DNA from: RBG-16-66-20 sp049651845
Lineage (GTDB): Bacteria > Pseudomonadota > Gammaproteobacteria > Burkholderiales > SG8-39
DNA: 21,435 nt
Direction of reading: 5' to 3'
Assembly (NCBI GenBank): GCA_049651845.1
Contig: JBASCW010000083.1
Coordinates: 1-21,435, forward strand
Both the position numbers and the translations under genes were made by a program. Shown in pieces: positions 13,579 to 21,258 of the stretch (positions are counted from its first letter, which is position 1; each line of letters opens with the position of its first letter). The notes beneath the pieces are model-generated. The model did not search any database, was not told the origin of the DNA, and saw only the letters and a list, made by a program, of their open reading frames with translations.

Positions 13579-14544
13579 ATGGGGAAGCTGTTTGCCGGGA
13601 TTGTTTCGATCCTGATCGCGGGGCCTGCGCTCGCGCAGTCCTATCCGCAGAAGCCGATCGCCTTCGTGATCCCGTTCGCCGCCGGGGGCGACTCCGACCT
13701 CTCCGGCCGCAACGTGGCGCAGCACGCGCAGAAGTACCTGAACAACCAGCCGATCGTCTCGGTCAACCGCGTCGGCGCCTCGGGCACCATCGCCGCGGCG
13801 GCGGTGCGCGCGGCGCCTGCCGACGGCTACACGCTGCTGGTCGCGCGCATCGCCACGCACGCCATCATGCCGGCGCTCGATTCGAAGCTCTCGTACAAGT
13901 GGAACGACTTCACGATGCTGTCGCTGATCGAGATCAACCCGTTCATCTGTTTCGTCAAGGCGGACGCGCCGTGGAAGAACGCCGCCGAGCTGATCGCCTC
14001 GACGCGCGCCTATCCGGGCAAGCTGAACTTCTCGACCTCGGGCGTGGGCACCAGCCAGAACATGTCGGTGCAGTACCTGATGACGCTCGCGGGGCTCACC
14101 AAGGACCACGCGGTCGGCATCCACTACAAGGGCGGCGGCGAGGTCACCACCGCGGTGCTCGGCGGGCAGGTGCACTTCGCCTGCAACAATGCGCCCACCG
14201 TGATCCCGCAGATCAAGGCCGGCGCGCTGCGCGGCATGTTCGCGATGCCCTCGCGCCTGGCCGAGCTTCCCGACGTGCCGAGCGCGCGCGAAGCCGGCTT
14301 CCCCGACATGGAGAAGATCGTCGGCTGGACCGCGCTGATGGGCCCGCCGGGACTGCCGAAGGAGGTGGTGGACCGCTGGGTGGACGTGTTCGCGCGCCTG
14401 GCAAAGGACCCGGACTGGCAGACCGGCAACGCGCGCATCGGCGGCATCGCCGCGATCCGCTCGCCCGCGGAGACCGAGAAGTTCGTGCGCGAGCAGTACG
14501 AGCTTTACAGCAAGCTGGTCGGCGCGCTCGGCATTCGACAATAG
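13579..14544 (+). CDS. Tripartite tricarboxylate transporter (Bug family) solute-binding protein
   Basis: Periplasmic Bug receptor (TctC family), 321 residues. A Sec signal MGKLFAGIVSILIAGPALA is cleaved before QSYPQKP. The mature start QSYPQKPIAFVIPFAAGGDSD is the Bug hallmark: the strand and Gly-rich loop that closes over the ligand carboxylate. A second hallmark, NRVGASGTIAAAAVRAAPADGYTLL (first half), follows at about 58-83. No TctA or TctB permease gene is in the window, as is common in betaproteobacteria with many orphan Bug receptors. It is followed after 4 bases by a ThDP enzyme gene, so the captured solute may be a 2-oxo or hydroxy acid handled by that enzyme. The ligand cannot be predicted. 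Confidence 0.92.
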   Translation: MGKLFAGIVSILIAGPALAQSYPQKPIAFVIPFAAGGDSDLSGRNVAQHAQKYLNNQPIVSVNRVGASGTIAAAAVRAAPADGYTLLVARIATHAIMPALDSKLSYKWNDFTMLSLIEINPFICFVKADAPWKNAAELIASTRAYPGKLNFSTSGVGTSQNMSVQYLMTLAGLTKDHAVGIHYKGGGEVTTAVLGGQVHFACNNAPTVIPQIKAGALRGMFAMPSRLAELPDVPSAREAGFPDMEKIVGWTALMGPPGLPKEVVDRWVDVFARLAKDPDWQTGNARIGGIAAIRSPAETEKFVREQYELYSKLVGALGIRQ

Positions 14545-14548
14545 CGCC

Positions 14549-16069
14549 GTGAAGCAGCGCGGCGCGGATGTCGTGGCGCAGGCGCTGGCGCGCGCCGGCA
14601 CGCGTTACGTGTTCGCGCTCTCCGGCAATCACGTCATGCCGGTGTTCGACGCGGCGCTGGACGCCAAGCTGCCGATCCTGCACGTGCGCCACGAGGCCGC
14701 CGCGGTGCACATGGCGGATGCGTGGGCGCGGCTCACGGGCGAGGTCGGCGTAGCCCTCGTTACCGGCGGCCCGGGCCACGCCAACGCGGTCTCGGCGCTC
14801 TACATCGCGCTCGCCGCGCAATCGCCCGTGCTGCTGCTCTCGGGCCATGCGCCGACCACCGAGCTCGGCAAGGGCGCGTTCCAGGAAATGGCGCAGGCGG
14901 AGATGGCCGCGCCCGCCTGCAAGGCTGCCTGGACCGTGCGCTCCGCGCAGTCCCTCGGCGAGGACCTGGCCCGCGCGATGCGCATGGCCAGGGCGGGCCG
15001 CCCCGGGCCGGTGCATCTGTCGCTGCCGTCGGATCTCCTGGAAGCGGACGTGGGGGTAGAACCTCCCGCCCGTGATGCTTTCGTGCCTGATTCAGTTCCT
15101 CCTCGCCTGGAGAAGGAAAGTCTGGAAATCCTTCAAAAGGCGAAGAAGCCCCTGGTCGTCGCCGGACCTTCGCATGCGAGTGCGCGCGGTCGTGCGGCCT
15201 TGCGGGCCTTCGAGGAGGCGACGGGTGTGCCGGCGATCGTCATGGAGAGCCCGCGTGGCGTGAACGATCCGAGCCTGGGGCTGCTCGCCGAGGTGCTCGC
15301 CACGGCCGACGTGGTGGTGCTCGCGGGCAAGCCGCTCGATTTCACGCTCAAGTTCGGCGCCGCCTTCGGCAAGGGCTGCCGCGTGCTTGAAGCCGAGGGC
15401 ATGCCCGCGCCGGTCCCGAGGCAGGCTTGGCCGAAGAGCGGCTGGCTGGAGGAGGTGCGCGCCGCACTTGCCTTCCGGCCGGCGCCATGGCCGGGCCTCG
15501 CCTCAAGGCCCGAAGGTCCTCTGCATCCTGCAGAGGTGGGCCGGGAGGTTCAGAAGCTCCTGGCAGGGCCGGACGCGGTGCTGGTCGCCGATGGCGGGGA
15601 GTTCGGCCAGTGGTCGCAGGCGACCGTCACGGCGCCGCACCGCATCATCAACGGCGTGGCCGGTTCGATCGGCACCGCGCTGCCCTTCGCGGCGGCGGCG
15701 AAGCTCGCGCTGCCCGGCGCCACGGTGGTGGCGATGCTGGGCGACGGCACCTTCGGGTTTCACGCCTCGGAGATCGACACCGCGGTGCGCGAGAAGCTCG
15801 CCTACGTGGCGGTCGTGGGCAACGACCGCTGCTGGAACGCCGAGTACCAGATCCAGCTGCGCAGCTACGGCCAGGCGCGCGCGCACGGCCTGGACCTGCT
15901 GCCGACGCGCTACGACCGGGTAGCGGCCGCGTTCGGCGCGCACGGCGAGCAGGTCGAGCGTCCCGCGGAGCTCGCGCCGGCGCTGGCGCGCGCGGCGGGC
16001 GCGGAACGCGTGGCCTGCGTCAATGTCGCCATCGAACGATTGCCCGCGCCGGTGTTCCGTAGAGGGTAG
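14549..16069 (+). CDS. Acetolactate-synthase-like ThDP-dependent enzyme
   Basis: Single-chain ThDP enzyme of the acetolactate synthase / benzoylformate decarboxylase / oxalyl-CoA decarboxylase superfamily, acting on 2-oxo acids in the cytoplasm. It has 506 residues, short for the family (usually 540-600). The PYR domain (about 1-165) carries the catalytic glutamate E49 in VRHEAAAVHMADAWAR and GGPGHANAVSAL. The central domain (about 190-310) lacks an obvious dinucleotide-binding pattern. The PP domain (about 325-490) has MLGDGTFGFHASEIDTAV (GDG 398-400) and N425-D426 (VVGNDRCWN) as the Mg-ThDP site. The start is GTG at 14549, 4 bases after the Bug receptor. Codons for residues about 168-200, the inter-domain linker, are much richer in A/T at third positions than the flanks. 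It is too short and too divergent for me to call it Xsc or IlvB. Confidence 0.85.
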   Translation: MKQRGADVVAQALARAGTRYVFALSGNHVMPVFDAALDAKLPILHVRHEAAAVHMADAWARLTGEVGVALVTGGPGHANAVSALYIALAAQSPVLLLSGHAPTTELGKGAFQEMAQAEMAAPACKAAWTVRSAQSLGEDLARAMRMARAGRPGPVHLSLPSDLLEADVGVEPPARDAFVPDSVPPRLEKESLEILQKAKKPLVVAGPSHASARGRAALRAFEEATGVPAIVMESPRGVNDPSLGLLAEVLATADVVVLAGKPLDFTLKFGAAFGKGCRVLEAEGMPAPVPRQAWPKSGWLEEVRAALAFRPAPWPGLASRPEGPLHPAEVGREVQKLLAGPDAVLVADGGEFGQWSQATVTAPHRIINGVAGSIGTALPFAAAAKLALPGATVVAMLGDGTFGFHASEIDTAVREKLAYVAVVGNDRCWNAEYQIQLRSYGQARAHGLDLLPTRYDRVAAAFGAHGEQVERPAELAPALARAAGAERVACVNVAIERLPAPVFRRG

Positions 16070-16125
16070 GATTGCGGGGCGGGTAAGATGCATCCCGTCG
16101 CGGAGCACGGTTCGACAGATCTGCC

Positions 16126-17004
16126 ATGAGCGACCTCGATTTTTCCAGCACCTCCCCCATGAAGCCGGCCGCCCAGCCGGCCGCGCCGCCGCCGCCCCCG
16201 GTCTACAACGCGGCGATCGCGATGGAGTTCTTCAAGTCCGCGGGCAAGCCCGAGGGCTTCCGGGCGGGCGCCACGATCTTTGCCGAAGACGAGAAGGGCG
16301 GCCTGTTCAAGAGCCCCAAGATGTACGTGCTGATCCTCGGCGAGGTCGAGATGGTCGCGCAGAACCAGGTGATCGGCACGGTCAGGGCGGGCGAGACCTT
16401 CGGCGAGATGGCGGTGATCGCGGGCGCCGCGCGCACCGCGACCGCGCGCGCGAAGACGCAGTGCACGGTCATCGGCCTGGACCAGAAGCAATACCAGCAG
16501 GCGCTGCAGGCGAAGCCCGAGTTCGCGCTGATGCTCATGAGCATCATCAACCACCGCCTGCGCAGCACCATCGCCAGGCTGCGCGCGGCCGGCACGCTGC
16601 ACGCGGGCGAGGCCAAGGAGAGCGTGATCTTCGACAAGAAGCTGCTTGCGGGCCTGGTCAACCTGATGAGCGGCCAGGAGCCGCAGGTCTACGCGCCGGG
16701 CAAGATGATCATGCAGGAAGGCACCGGCGGCGCCTTCATGTACGTGGTGCTCGAAGGCGAGGTCGCGATCACCATCAAGGGCGGCCTCGTCGGGCGCGCA
16801 GGCGCGGGCGGCGTGTTCGGCGAGATGGCGCTGGTGGACCAGGCGACGCGCGCGGCCACCGCGGTGGCCGAGACCGAGTGCAAGCTGCTCGCGATCAACC
16901 GCGCGGCGTTCCTGCAGCTGGTGAAGACCAGCCCTGCGTTCGGCGCGGCGCTGCTCTCGGGCCTCGCCGAGCGCGCGGCCGGCATGGCCGTGCGCAACAA
17001 GTAG
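16126..17004 (+). CDS. Tandem cyclic-nucleotide-binding-domain protein
   Basis: Soluble protein of 292 residues made of two cyclic-nucleotide-binding (CNB) domains and little else. The N-terminus (about 1-28) is a Pro/Ala-rich disordered segment. CNB-A covers about 42-150, with a phosphate-binding cassette at FGEMAVIAGAARTATA (92-107). CNB-B covers about 185-285, with FGEMALVDQATRAATAVA (230-247). In both cassettes the Glu and the Arg that contact ribose and phosphate appear present (E94/R103 and E232/R242). There is no helix-turn-helix, kinase, channel or cyclase domain, so it is not a Crp-type regulator by itself and probably acts by protein-protein contact. A weak -10 (TAAGAT, 16084-16089) lies upstream. 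It is convergent with the FAD dehydrogenase, 10 bases apart, so the context gives no partner. Confidence 0.85.
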   Translation: MSDLDFSSTSPMKPAAQPAAPPPPPVYNAAIAMEFFKSAGKPEGFRAGATIFAEDEKGGLFKSPKMYVLILGEVEMVAQNQVIGTVRAGETFGEMAVIAGAARTATARAKTQCTVIGLDQKQYQQALQAKPEFALMLMSIINHRLRSTIARLRAAGTLHAGEAKESVIFDKKLLAGLVNLMSGQEPQVYAPGKMIMQEGTGGAFMYVVLEGEVAITIKGGLVGRAGAGGVFGEMALVDQATRAATAVAETECKLLAINRAAFLQLVKTSPAFGAALLSGLAERAAGMAVRNK

Positions 17005-17014
17005 CGCTCGCTTC

Positions 17015-18394
17015 CTAGACCACTTTCCCCGGGTTCATCAGCCCCTGCGGGTCGAGCGCGCGCTTGACCGCGCGCATCAGCTCGAGCTCGATCGCCGGCT
17101 TGTGCCGGGCGATCTCGGCGCGCTTCAACTGCCCCAGGCCGTGCTCCGCGGAGATCGAGCCGCCGAGCGCGTCCACTATAGCGTAGACGATGCGGTTCAC
17201 CTCGTCGCGGCGCGCGACGAGCGCGGCGTCGCCCACGTTGTAGTGCAGATTGCCGTCGCCCACGTGCCCGAAGCAATAGACGGGGAGGCGCGGCGCCACC
17301 GCCCGCAGGGCGGCCTCGGCGCGCGAGATGAATTCCGGGATCCTCGACACCGGCACCGAGATGTCGTGCTTGATGTTGGTGAACTGCGCTTCGGGCACCG
17401 TCTCGCGGATCGCCCAGAGCGCCTTCGCTTCGGCGGCGTTCTTGGCAACGACGGCGTTCGGTACGGCGCCCTCGGCGAGGGCGCCTTCCAGAAGCGCGTG
17501 CAGCGCCGCGTCCGTGCCGCTGTCGCCGAGCTGAACGAGTACGGCCCAGGCGGCACCCGGCAGTGGATCGCGCCGCATTTGACCTTCCGACGGCCGATGC
17601 ACGAGCACGGCGTCGATGCAGCTGCGCGACAGCAGTTCGAACGCGCTGAGCCGGTCGCCGCAGGCAGCGTGCAGGCGGCTCAGAAGCTCTACGGCGCCCT
17701 GCGGGTCCTTCACTTCGATCCAGGCTGTCGCCGACGCCGTGGGCTTCGGGTGTAGCTTGAGCACCGCGGCGGTGATCACGCCTAGCGTGCCCTCGGCGCC
17801 GATGAACAGCTGCTTCAGGTCGTAGCCGGTGTTGTCCTTGCGCAGGCCGCGCAGGCCGTCCCAGACCCGCCCGTCGGGCAGCACCGCCTCCAGGCCCAGC
17901 ACCTGGTCACGCGCGTTGCCGTAGCGCAGCACGTTGACGCCGCCCGCGTTGGTCGAGAGGTTGCCGCCGATCTGGCAGCTGCCCTCGGCGGCGAGCGAGA
18001 GCGCGAACAGCCGTCCTGCGCCGTCGGCGGCGCGCTGTACGTCCGCGAGCACGCAGCCCGCCTCGGCGGTCACGGTGTCGTTGAGCGCATCGAGCGCGCG
18101 GATGCGGTTCATGCGCGAAAGCGACAGCACGATCTCCGGGCGCGCGCCGGTCGGCACCGAGCCGCCGACGAGGCTGGTGTTGCCGCCCTGCGGAACGATG
18201 GCGACGCCGGCCTGCGCGCACAGGCGCACGGCGTCCGCAACTTCGGCGGTGCTGGCGGGCCGCACCACGCAGGCGGCCGCGCCGCTGAACTGCCTGCGCC
18301 AGTCGGTGAGATAGGGCGCCGCGTCGCGCCCGCCGGCGAGCACGTTGCTTTCGCCGACGATCGCGGCAAGCGCGCCGATCAGGTCGTTTTGCAT
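17015..18394 (-). CDS. FAD-linked 2-hydroxyacid dehydrogenase (GlcD/D-lactate dehydrogenase type)
   Basis: Flavoprotein of the FAD-linked oxidase C-terminal family (GlcD, D-lactate dehydrogenase, D-2-hydroxyglutarate dehydrogenase), which oxidises a 2-hydroxy acid to the 2-oxo acid. It has 459 residues. The PCMH-type FAD domain covers about 38-215, with PQGGNTSLVGGSVP (68-81) binding the diphosphate and GGNLSTNAGGVNVLRYGNAR as the second FAD stretch. The C-terminal cap (about 220-458) has the metal/substrate motif HVGDGNLHYN (377-386) and EHGLGQLK (417-424). The start ATG at 18394 (MQNDLIGALAAIVGE) fits family N-termini better than the upstream start at 18418, which lies in the divergent promoter region. 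Glycolate, lactate, 2-hydroxyglutarate or sulfolactate are all possible substrates; no GlcE/GlcF partner is next to it. Confidence 0.88.
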   Translation of the reverse strand: MQNDLIGALAAIVGESNVLAGGRDAAPYLTDWRRQFSGAAACVVRPASTAEVADAVRLCAQAGVAIVPQGGNTSLVGGSVPTGARPEIVLSLSRMNRIRALDALNDTVTAEAGCVLADVQRAADGAGRLFALSLAAEGSCQIGGNLSTNAGGVNVLRYGNARDQVLGLEAVLPDGRVWDGLRGLRKDNTGYDLKQLFIGAEGTLGVITAAVLKLHPKPTASATAWIEVKDPQGAVELLSRLHAACGDRLSAFELLSRSCIDAVLVHRPSEGQMRRDPLPGAAWAVLVQLGDSGTDAALHALLEGALAEGAVPNAVVAKNAAEAKALWAIRETVPEAQFTNIKHDISVPVSRIPEFISRAEAALRAVAPRLPVYCFGHVGDGNLHYNVGDAALVARRDEVNRIVYAIVDALGGSISAEHGLGQLKRAEIARHKPAIELELMRAVKRALDPQGLMNPGKVV

Positions 18395-18399
18395 GGTGG

Positions 18400-18428
18400 T
18401 TGACGCCGATTTTCCCACAGCTTAACTT
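18400..18428 (+). promoter_or_regulatory. Candidate promoter of the LivJ-like gene unit
   Basis: TTGACG (18400-18405), a 17-base spacer and TAACTT (18423-18428) lie in the 43-base divergent gap. The -35 is one base from consensus; the -10 is a weaker match. The predicted start near 18435 would leave about 3 bases before the ATG at 18438, although AAGG directly abuts that ATG. Confidence 0.45.
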
Positions 18429-18437
18429 GCAGCAAGG

Positions 18438-19610
18438 ATGCACTGGTTCCTCGCCGCCGCTCTGTTGCTCGCCGCACCGGCTTACTCGCAACAAGCGGCG
18501 CAGCCGGCCGTCACCGTGGGCGCCGCGATGCCGCAGTCGGGCATCCTCGCCGACCTCGCCGCGGATCTCAGGAAGGCGCTGCTGCTCTGGCAAGAGCAGG
18601 TGAACGCGGCCGGCGGGCTCGCCGGGCGCCGCGTGGAGCTGCTGCTCGTGGACGACCGTTCGGAATCGCTCGATGCCGGCAAGCTCTACGAGAAGCTGAT
18701 CGGGGACAGCAAAGCGGATTTGCTGATCGGCCCGTTCGGCTCGGCGGCAACGCTGGGCGCTGCGGGCGCCGCCGAACGCAACCGGCGCGTGCTCGTCAAC
18801 GCCACGGGCGCGGCGCGCGCGGTGCAAAAGCCCACCTTCCGCTACGTGTTCCAGACGGTGGCGCCGCTCGCCGCGTGGAGCGCGGGCGCGCTGGAGATCG
18901 CGCGCGCGCAGGGCCTCAAGCGCCTCGTGCTGCTCGCGCGCGACGACCCGACCTCGCGCGAGATGGCGAGCCGCGCGCGCGAGGCGGCGGTGGCGCAGGG
19001 ATTCGCCGTGGGCGAGGTCGAGGTCTACTCGACGGCGACCGACGAGTTCGGCGCGCAGGTAATGCGCGCGCGCGCCGCCGGCAGCGAAGCCTGGATCGCG
19101 TTCGGCCTGCCGCAGGACGCTACCGAGATGGTGAAGACCTTCCGCAGGACTGGCTACGCGCCGCGCCTGTTCGCCGCGCAGGGCGCGGCCAGCGGCGATT
19201 TTCTCAAGCGCGTCGGCCAGGACGCGGAGCTCGCGCTCGGCATGGCCGCCTACGACCCGCGCGCGCGCACGCGCGGCAACGCCGAGTTCGTGCGCGACTA
19301 CGCGGCAAAATGGTCCGCCGAACCGGGCGCGCTCGCGGCCGAGGGCTACGCGGCAGCGAAAGTGCTCGAGGAGGCCGTGCGGCGCGCGGGCTCGCTGGAC
19401 ACCGACAAGCTGCGCGAGGCGCTCGCCACGCTCGAGACCGAAACGCCGCTCGGCGCCTTCAAGGTGGACCGCGCGGGCGCGCAGCTCGCCGCGCGGCCGC
19501 TCGTGCTGCAGGTGCAACGCGGCCGGCGCGAGATCGTCTGGCCCGAGGCGCTCGCGACCGCGAAGTGGCAGCCCTACCCGGCCTGGGACGCGCGCAAAGT
19601 CCTGCAATGA
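18438..19610 (+). CDS. ABC transporter substrate-binding protein, branched-chain amino acid (LivJ) type
   Basis: Periplasmic receptor of the type I periplasmic-binding fold (Peripla_BP_6), 390 residues. The signal peptide MHWFLAAALLLAAPAYSQ is probably cleaved before QAAQP. The mature protein opens with VTVGAAMPQSGILADLAADL, the usual LivJ-type first strand and ligand loop, then VELLLVDDRSESLDAGKLYEKLI and LLIGPFGSAATL (about 96-107), which normally holds the ligand serine/threonine. These receptors bind amino acids, aromatic acids or amides. No LivHMGF genes follow; instead the next gene, joined by ATGA overlap, encodes an MFS transporter, so this is an orphan receptor in an otherwise MFS/thioesterase unit. 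Ligand not predictable. Confidence 0.88.
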   Translation: MHWFLAAALLLAAPAYSQQAAQPAVTVGAAMPQSGILADLAADLRKALLLWQEQVNAAGGLAGRRVELLLVDDRSESLDAGKLYEKLIGDSKADLLIGPFGSAATLGAAGAAERNRRVLVNATGAARAVQKPTFRYVFQTVAPLAAWSAGALEIARAQGLKRLVLLARDDPTSREMASRAREAAVAQGFAVGEVEVYSTATDEFGAQVMRARAAGSEAWIAFGLPQDATEMVKTFRRTGYAPRLFAAQGAASGDFLKRVGQDAELALGMAAYDPRARTRGNAEFVRDYAAKWSAEPGALAAEGYAAAKVLEEAVRRAGSLDTDKLREALATLETETPLGAFKVDRAGAQLAARPLVLQVQRGRREIVWPEALATAKWQPYPAWDARKVLQ

Positions 19611-20797
19611 GCGGCGCGCCGCGGATCGCCTTTCCGCTGGCGGTGACCTTTTCGATCCAGACGCTGGTCGCCTTCGCCGTATATTGCGCGCCGGTGATGG
19701 CGCCCGTGGCCGGTCCCGCGCTCGGCGTCTCACCGTCCGCCGTCGGCTACTACATCGCCGCGAGCTACCTGGGCAGCATGCTCGGCTCGGCCGCGGCCGG
19801 CGGCTGGGTGGCGCGCTTCGGGCCGATCCGCGTGAGCCAGGCCGGCCTCGCGCTCGCGTGCGCGGGCCTGGCGATGGCGGCGAGCGCCTGGCCGCCGCTG
19901 GTGATCGCCGGCGGCTTCGTCGTGGGCTTGGGCTACGGGCCGACCACGCCCGCGAGCTCGGCGATCCTGGTGCGCGCGGCGCCGCCGTCCGCTTTCTCGC
20001 TGGTGTTCTCGATCAAGCAGACCGGCGTGCCCGCGGGCGGCGCGCTCGCCGGGGCCCTGGTGCCCGCGCTGATCCTCGCCTTCGGCTGGCAGTGGGGCGC
20101 GGTGGCGATCGGTGCGTCCTGCCTCGCGCTCGCGATCGCGATCGGCGCGGCGCGCGCGCGCTACGACCGCGAACTCGATCCGCGCGCGCCGGTATCGCTC
20201 GGCTCGGCGCTCGCGCCGGTGGCGCTGGTCGTGGCCGATACGCGCCTGCGGCAGCTGTGCCTCACGGGCGTGGTCTACGGCGGCGTACAGATCACGCTCG
20301 TGACCTACCTCGTCACCTTCCTCGTGGAGAGCTTCGCGCTCTCGCTCGTGCTCGCGGGCCTGGTGATGGCGGTGGCGCAGGTGGCGAGCGTCACCGGCCG
20401 AGTGGTCTGGGGCGTGCTCGCCGACCGCGTGATGAAGCGCCGCACCATGCTGGGGCTGCTGGGCATCGGCATGGGAATCTCGGCGCTGCTCGCGCTCGCC
20501 GCGGGGCCTGCATGGCCGACATGGCTGCTGTTCGTCTACGCCTCGGCGTTCGGCGCCACCGCAGTCGGCTGGAACGGCGTGTTCCTCGCCGAGGTGGCGC
20601 GCCTGGCGCCCGAAGGGCGCGCGGGCGAGGCGACCGGCGGTGCGCTGTTCTTCACCTTCCTCGGCGTGGTGGTGACGCCGCTGCTGTTCAACGCGGCGCT
20701 CGCGCTCGCGGGCAGCTACGCCGTGGCCTATTCGCTGTTCGCCGCGCCCTCGCTCGCGGTGGGCGTCTGGTTGCTCGCTAGAATGCCGCGGTCATGA
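19607..20797 (+). CDS. MFS transporter
   Basis: Inner-membrane major facilitator protein of 396 residues with about twelve hydrophobic segments. A loop 2-3 motif-A version is seen at GGWVARFGPIRVS (65-77) and its second-half counterpart at WGVLADRVMKRRTM (about 267-280). The stretch GLGYGPTTPASSAIL (about 108-122) and KQTGVPAGGALAG (about 138-150) resemble the cyanate/nitrate-permease-like and organic acid-transporter groups. It begins inside the receptor gene's stop (ATGA) and its own stop overlaps the thioesterase start, so it is the middle of a tightly coupled unit. Substrate and direction are not readable; an organic acid importer is plausible. Confidence 0.87.
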   Translation: MSGAPRIAFPLAVTFSIQTLVAFAVYCAPVMAPVAGPALGVSPSAVGYYIAASYLGSMLGSAAAGGWVARFGPIRVSQAGLALACAGLAMAASAWPPLVIAGGFVVGLGYGPTTPASSAILVRAAPPSAFSLVFSIKQTGVPAGGALAGALVPALILAFGWQWGAVAIGASCLALAIAIGAARARYDRELDPRAPVSLGSALAPVALVVADTRLRQLCLTGVVYGGVQITLVTYLVTFLVESFALSLVLAGLVMAVAQVASVTGRVVWGVLADRVMKRRTMLGLLGIGMGISALLALAAGPAWPTWLLFVYASAFGATAVGWNGVFLAEVARLAPEGRAGEATGGALFFTFLGVVVTPLLFNAALALAGSYAVAYSLFAAPSLAVGVWLLARMPRS

Positions 20798-21258
20798 GCG
20801 ATGCATCGGGCATTCCGGAAGGCTTCGAGCCGATCCAGCGGATCAAGCCGAACACGTTCGCCGCTCTCGCCGGCCCCTTCTACTGGCGGCGCCTGGACGG
20901 AGGCGTCTCAGTCGGCCTGCGCGTCGAAACGCGCCACTGCAACACGCGGGGCACCTGCCACGGCGGCCTGCTCGCGACGCTCGCCGACATCGCGCTCGGC
21001 TACACCTGCGCCGCCGCGGCCGCGGCGGCCGGCAAGGAACGCAACTTCGTGACCATCGACCTGTCGGTGGAATACATGGCCAGCACGCAGGCCGGGGACT
21101 GGCTTTATTCCGAAGTGAAGGTCCTCAACGCGGATACGCGCACCGCCGCTGCCGCGGGACACCTGCTGGTCGAGGGCCGGCCGGTCGCGCGTATCAGCGC
21201 GAATTTCAGGCTGGTGCGGTCGCGCGCGCCACAGCCGGCCGGAACCGAAGAGATATAG
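20794..21258 (+). CDS. PaaI-like hotdog-fold thioesterase
   Basis: Cytoplasmic acyl-CoA thioesterase of the PaaI/4HBT hotdog fold, 154 residues, which is the normal size. The active-site segment TCHGGLLATLADIALGY (54-70) contains HGG (56-58) and the acidic D65 on the central helix, as in PaaI. The second conserved strand is FVTIDLSVEYMA followed by VEGRPVARISANFRLV, the typical C-terminal strands. It overlaps the MFS gene by ATGA and is followed immediately by an alpha/beta hydrolase gene. A -10-like TAGAAT (20779-20784) lies 9 bases before the ATG inside the MFS gene, so a secondary promoter is possible. Likely role is hydrolysis of an aromatic or short-chain acyl-CoA; the exact substrate is unknown. 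Confidence 0.87.
   Translation: MSDASGIPEGFEPIQRIKPNTFAALAGPFYWRRLDGGVSVGLRVETRHCNTRGTCHGGLLATLADIALGYTCAAAAAAAGKERNFVTIDLSVEYMASTQAGDWLYSEVKVLNADTRTAAAAGHLLVEGRPVARISANFRLVRSRAPQPAGTEEI

Noticed and set aside
14549..16069. Calling the ThDP enzyme sulfoacetaldehyde acetyltransferase (Xsc)
   Set aside because: It is about 80-90 residues too short, no pta gene follows, and I see no Xsc-specific motif; kept as a generic ALS-like enzyme.
17907..19733. 608-codon minus-strand open frame across the FAD dehydrogenase start and the LivJ-like gene
   Set aside because: Its translation is compositionally biased and matches no family; it crosses a divergent promoter region and two well-supported genes.
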